A DNA stretch of 64,000 nucleotides from an uncultured Acidimicrobiia bacterium (GTDB lineage: Bacteria; Actinomycetota; Acidimicrobiia; Acidimicrobiales; CAIXPF01), in the NCBI GenBank assembly GCA_903921205.1, contig CAIXPF010000095.1, positions 1-64,000 of the forward strand, read 5' to 3'. The stretch's first letter is position 1, and the number at the start of each line of letters is the position of its first letter. The notes beneath the pieces were generated by a model. The model worked only from the letters and a program-made list of their open reading frames with translations. It was not told the origin of the DNA and made no database searches. The translations under genes were made by a program, and so were the position numbers. Of the stretch, positions 61,089 through 64,000 are shown in pieces.

Positions 61089-62324
61089 GTGAGGCTGCGA
61101 CCCGAGCCCGTCAGCCCTGCAGGGGCACATGCGTGGGAGCTCGCCGACGAGCTCGCCCGGTCCTGGGCACCGTCCGCCGCCGAGCGGGACCGCGCCGGAC
61201 GGTTCGACCCGGCGCTGGTGCAGGAGATCCGCCGGACCGGCCTGGCCGGCTGCACCGCGCCGGCCGAGTTGGGCGGCGGCGGCCTCGACCGGCTGAGTGA
61301 CCTCATGGCCGTCATCCACCGTCTCGCCGTTGCGGACGGATCGCTGGCGCTGGTGGTCCAGATGCACCTCAGCGGAGTGTGGGGCCTGGCCCGGGCCTGG
61401 CGGGCCGACCCCGACCCGCAGCGCGGCGCCTTCCTCACCGCTGTGGCGGCCGGGCGGGCCTGGTTGTGTGCCGCGGTCACCGAGGCCGGCACGAACTTCT
61501 TCCACCCCCGGGCCGTGCTGCGGGCCGGCACCGACGGCGGCTGGGTCCTCGAGGGGACCAAGATCTTCGCCACCGGATCCCCGGCCGCGACCCACTTCTC
61601 GGCCAACACCCGGGTGGAGGGCGGACCCCTCGAAGGCCGGCTGGCCCAGGTCGTGGTGCCTGCCGATGCCGACGGGGTCCACATCGAGGACAACTGGGAC
61701 GGCCTCGGCATGCGCGCCTCGGGCAGCGGCATGGTCCGCTTCGCGTCGGTCCGCCTCGGGCCCTCGAGCATCGTGCAGCCCGGCGGGCCCTACGGCGCGT
61801 TCACCGCCGGGGCGTTGTGCGGGCGGGCCTTCGGCAACGTCGGCAACGTCACCGCCATGGCCGGGTTGGCCCACGCCGCCGAGGAACTGGCCCGTACCCG
61901 GGTGACCACCCGCAGCCGGGTCGACGACGCTCCGCTGGCCCGACGCGCAACGGTGCGCCAGGCTCTCGCAGAGTTGCAGACCGACGCCTTCGCCCTCACC
62001 GCGGTCGTCGACCGGCTCGGGCGGCGGGCCGACGAGGTCGCCGATGCCCTCCGGGACGACCCGGCGTCGGTCGACGACGCCTGCGCACGGGAGTTCATGG
62101 CCGAGTTCCAGGCGGCGAAGCTGAACGTCAACCGCCTGGCGTGCCGGGTGGTCGACGCCGCCTTGGCCCTGGCCGGCGGATCGGGCTACACCGGTTCCGA
62201 CCCGTTGGGACGCCTGGCCCGCGACGTACGGGCCGGCCTGTTCATGCAACCGTTCTCACCGCACGAGGGCCTCGGTTTCATCGGCGCGGTCGCCGCCAGG
62301 GTCGATCCGGACGTGCTGGCCTGA
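61089..62324 (+). CDS. Acyl-CoA dehydrogenase-like flavoprotein
   Basis: This protein is about 411 residues, from GTG 61089. Fold features of the acyl-CoA dehydrogenase superfamily: TGLAGCTAPAELGGGGLD, VVQMHLSGVWGLARAW, LCAAVTEAGTNFFHPRAVL, GWVLEGTKIFATGSPAATH, GLGMRASGSGMVRFASV. The late helices end GGSGYTGSDPLGRLARDVRAG. The catalytic-base position and the N-terminal layout are nearer to the DszC/flavin-dependent monooxygenase-like branch than to classic beta-oxidation enzymes, so dehydrogenation is not certain. The next gene follows 1 bp later. Confidence 0.85.
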   Translation: MRLRPEPVSPAGAHAWELADELARSWAPSAAERDRAGRFDPALVQEIRRTGLAGCTAPAELGGGGLDRLSDLMAVIHRLAVADGSLALVVQMHLSGVWGLARAWRADPDPQRGAFLTAVAAGRAWLCAAVTEAGTNFFHPRAVLRAGTDGGWVLEGTKIFATGSPAATHFSANTRVEGGPLEGRLAQVVVPADADGVHIEDNWDGLGMRASGSGMVRFASVRLGPSSIVQPGGPYGAFTAGALCGRAFGNVGNVTAMAGLAHAAEELARTRVTTRSRVDDAPLARRATVRQALAELQTDAFALTAVVDRLGRRADEVADALRDDPASVDDACAREFMAEFQAAKLNVNRLACRVVDAALALAGGSGYTGSDPLGRLARDVRAGLFMQPFSPHEGLGFIGAVAARVDPDVLA

Positions 62325-62325
62325 C

Positions 62326-63531
62326 ATGGCCCGTTCCGAACGACCCGAGCGCAGCGCAGGCGGCAACGGCCGTTGGCGCTGGGTTCTTCCGCTCGTGGTC
62401 CTCGTCGCGGTGCTCGCCGCGCTGATCGTCGCCGATCGCACGCCGCCCGACCCGGCCCAGCTCCTGGCGCCGAGCACCCTCGGACCGACCGACGGCGGGG
62501 CACCGCTCGGAGCCGCCGTCACCGAGACCCAACTTCCCATACCCTCAGGTATGACAGGCACGCTCTACGTGCTCGGCAAGGATGCCACGCTCACCGAGAT
62601 CGATCTGCCGAGCGGCCGCACCCGCTCGGCCCGGCTCACTTTCCGGGTCGAACCCGCTGCGGTGAACCAGGTCGTGGCGCTACGCGACGTCGTGCTGATC
62701 GGCACCCGCCGGCAGGTCTTCACGGTTGACCGGGCCACGCTGGCCGAGCAGAACCGGCTCGCCGACGAGCGCTGGATCGTCGGGTCCCCCGACGGCACCT
62801 GGGCCGCGCTGGTGCCCTTCGGGGCCGCTGCCGGCGACATCATCATGCTCGACGGCGCCGCCGTCGCCGACCGCCAACGCAGCGTGCGACTGCCGGCGGG
62901 CGTCACCGCCGTTGGCGCGGTGTCCGCCGGGTTGGTGCTCGACTCGGCCGGAACCCTGCACCTTCGCCCTCGCGACGGCACCCCCGGGCCGACGCTCGGT
63001 ACCGGTCGGTATGTCGCCTCGGGGACGACGGCGGTGGCCCGCCTGGTCTGCCTGCAGCTGAGCTGCAGGCTGCACACCGGCACCACGGCCCAACCCGACC
63101 AGGTGGTCCTCGACGGCATCGACCCGGCAGGGTCCTGGGAGCTCGGACCCGGCGGCGTGTTCGCCCCGCAGGGCGAGACGCTGGCCATGATCGCCGAGGC
63201 CGCCGCCGGCTCTCCCGGCACGGCCGCGGCCCGCGTGGTCGGCCTCGGCGCGACCCCGCCGGTCTGGCGCAACAGCCCCGTGGCCGCCGGCGAGCCGGCC
63301 ACGCCCCCGGCGCTGGCGTTCACCGCGGACGGGGCCACGCTGGTACACACCTCCCCGCAGGGCCTGGTGTTCTGGCCCGTCGGCTCCTCCCCGTCAGCCC
63401 CCGGGTCCGCAGGCGGCGGGAGCAGGGCCGACGAACTGCCCTTCCCGAGCCCGGTCCTGGCGCTCGGGGTCACGGCGCAGCCGCCACCACCACCGCCACC
63501 GCAATCGGGCCCGCCACCCTCGTTCGCCTGA
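62326..63531 (+). CDS. Membrane-anchored hypothetical protein, probable beta-propeller
   Basis: This 401-residue protein starts with ATG 1 bp after the previous stop. Short basic N-terminus, one transmembrane segment (VLPLVVLVAVLAALIVA, about 20-36), then a large outer domain with repeated beta-strand pairs (TLYVLGKDATLTEIDLPSGR, DVVLIGTRRQVFTVDRATL). That pattern suggests a propeller, though I count no clear repeat number. Two Cys (CLQLSC) may form a disulfide. The tail is a Pro-rich run. Function unknown. Confidence 0.7.
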   Translation: MARSERPERSAGGNGRWRWVLPLVVLVAVLAALIVADRTPPDPAQLLAPSTLGPTDGGAPLGAAVTETQLPIPSGMTGTLYVLGKDATLTEIDLPSGRTRSARLTFRVEPAAVNQVVALRDVVLIGTRRQVFTVDRATLAEQNRLADERWIVGSPDGTWAALVPFGAAAGDIIMLDGAAVADRQRSVRLPAGVTAVGAVSAGLVLDSAGTLHLRPRDGTPGPTLGTGRYVASGTTAVARLVCLQLSCRLHTGTTAQPDQVVLDGIDPAGSWELGPGGVFAPQGETLAMIAEAAAGSPGTAAARVVGLGATPPVWRNSPVAAGEPATPPALAFTADGATLVHTSPQGLVFWPVGSSPSAPGSAGGGSRADELPFPSPVLALGVTAQPPPPPPPQSGPPPSFA

Positions 63532-63584
63532 ACCGGCAGCGCACGGACGGCGCACGGCCCGGAAGCCAGGTGCGGAACCGTCAC

Positions 63585-63590
63585 TAGTGT
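63585..63590 (+). promoter_or_regulatory. Leaderless-type -10 box before the M3 peptidase
   Basis: TAGTGT ends 6 nt before ATG 63597. Confidence 0.5.
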
Positions 63591-63596
63591 GACGCC

Positions 63597-64000
63597 ATGT
63601 CGCTCACCGATGCCGAACGCACCGCCGCCGACGCCAGCTGGAACCTCGAGCCGTTGCTCGGAGACGGCACGGTCGACGATCTGCTCGACCGGGCCGCCGT
63701 GCTCGCCGAGGGTGTCGCCGGCCACCGCGGACGCCTCGCCGAGCTGTCCGTGGACGAGTGGGTCGCCCTGATGCAGACCACCGCCGAACTGCACGAAGTC
63801 CTCAACCGGGCCGGCAGCTACGCCAGCCTGCACACCGCGACCGACACCGCCGACCCCGAGAAGGGTGCGCTGCTCGCCCGGGTCCAGGAACGCGGCACGG
63901 CCCTGTCCACCCAGCTGATCTTCTTCGACATCGAGTGGGCCGAACTCGACGACGCCCTGGCCGAGGCGGTACTCGCCGACGAGCGGATGGCCTTCTGCGC
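63597..64000 (+). CDS. M3-family oligoendopeptidase, 5' part
   Basis: The gene runs off the window after 134 codons. The visible part (AADASWNLEPLLGDGTVDDLL, LMQTTAELHEVLNRAGSYAS, FFDIEWAELDDALAEAVLAD) is the N-terminal helical region of PepF/M3 oligoendopeptidases (YASLHTATDTADPE is typical). The HEXXH zinc site would lie beyond the window edge, so activity cannot be judged. Confidence 0.8.
   Translation, partial: MSLTDAERTAADASWNLEPLLGDGTVDDLLDRAAVLAEGVAGHRGRLAELSVDEWVALMQTTAELHEVLNRAGSYASLHTATDTADPEKGALLARVQERGTALSTQLIFFDIEWAELDDALAEAVLADERMAFC

Overview
The window is a high-GC chromosomal segment of an actinobacterium. Mycothiol-family redox enzymes, a SigK/RskA-like pair, PHO-box repeats of the Streptomyces type, beta-keto acid cleavage enzymes and many TANNNT boxes 5-9 nt before start codons all point to Actinomycetota. 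The gene mix resembles a free-living Acidimicrobiia-like organism, but that placement is inference because no rRNA or other marker is present. I saw no rRNA, tRNA, CRISPR array, prophage or intact insertion sequence. Coding density is very high and genes are short-spaced or overlapping.

Layout. 0.1-6.4 kb: phosphate uptake and signalling (histidine kinase; then, on the minus strand, pstC-pstA-pstB-phoU-response regulator-orphan winged-helix protein behind a PHO-box repeat; no pstS). 6.6-9.4 kb: a secreted fibronectin-III protein, a small monooxygenase-like protein, and a thioredoxin-fold mycothiol enzyme whose first catalytic cysteine codon is an in-frame TGA followed by a SECIS-like hairpin, a probable selenoprotein that ordinary gene calling would truncate. 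9.4-14.9 kb: three paralogous MFS transporters with a frame-broken Tat-exported intradiol dioxygenase between the second and third. 15-20.6 kb: a Baeyer-Villiger-type monooxygenase, two SDRs, a beta-keto acid cleavage enzyme, a thioesterase and an EVE protein. 20.9-25.8 kb: a Thr-rich lipoprotein, an ABC1 kinase, two hydrolases and a cation efflux protein. 25.8-35.4 kb: an exonuclease/DNA polymerase of the Pol I family, an aminotransferase, an M20 peptidase, a nucleotidyltransferase, P-II with a GlnR-like winged-helix protein, a gamma-glutamyltransferase and a META lipoprotein.

35.4-47.2 kb: lipid/CoA-type enzymes (hydroxyacid dehydrogenase, SDR, enoyl-CoA hydratase), Sua5, Nudix proteins, GNATs, a four-S1-domain protein with an acidic tail, an NlpC/P60 hydrolase and a lipoprotein. 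47.2-49.4 kb: an ECF sigma / anti-sigma / fasciclin lipoprotein module laid out like mycobacterial sigK-rskA-mpt70/83. Two near-identical promoter elements lie before the sigma gene and before the fasciclin gene, and the anti-sigma frame is cut by an in-frame TAA. 49.4-60.2 kb: ileS, msrA, a DNA glycosylase, an aldolase, a pseudouridine synthase, a DsbB/DsbA-like pair and cobS-cobU. 60.2-64 kb: a 45-residue zinc-ribbon protein with its own promoter and terminator, a structured intergenic region, an acyl-CoA dehydrogenase-like protein, a membrane-anchored protein and the start of an M3 peptidase.

The most notable observations are the probable selenoprotein (8751-9368), the self-consistent sigma/anti-sigma/fasciclin circuit with its interrupted anti-sigma gene (47261-49423), the PHO box before pstC, a 28-bp perfect palindrome at 41251, and widespread leaderless-type promoters that settle several start codons.
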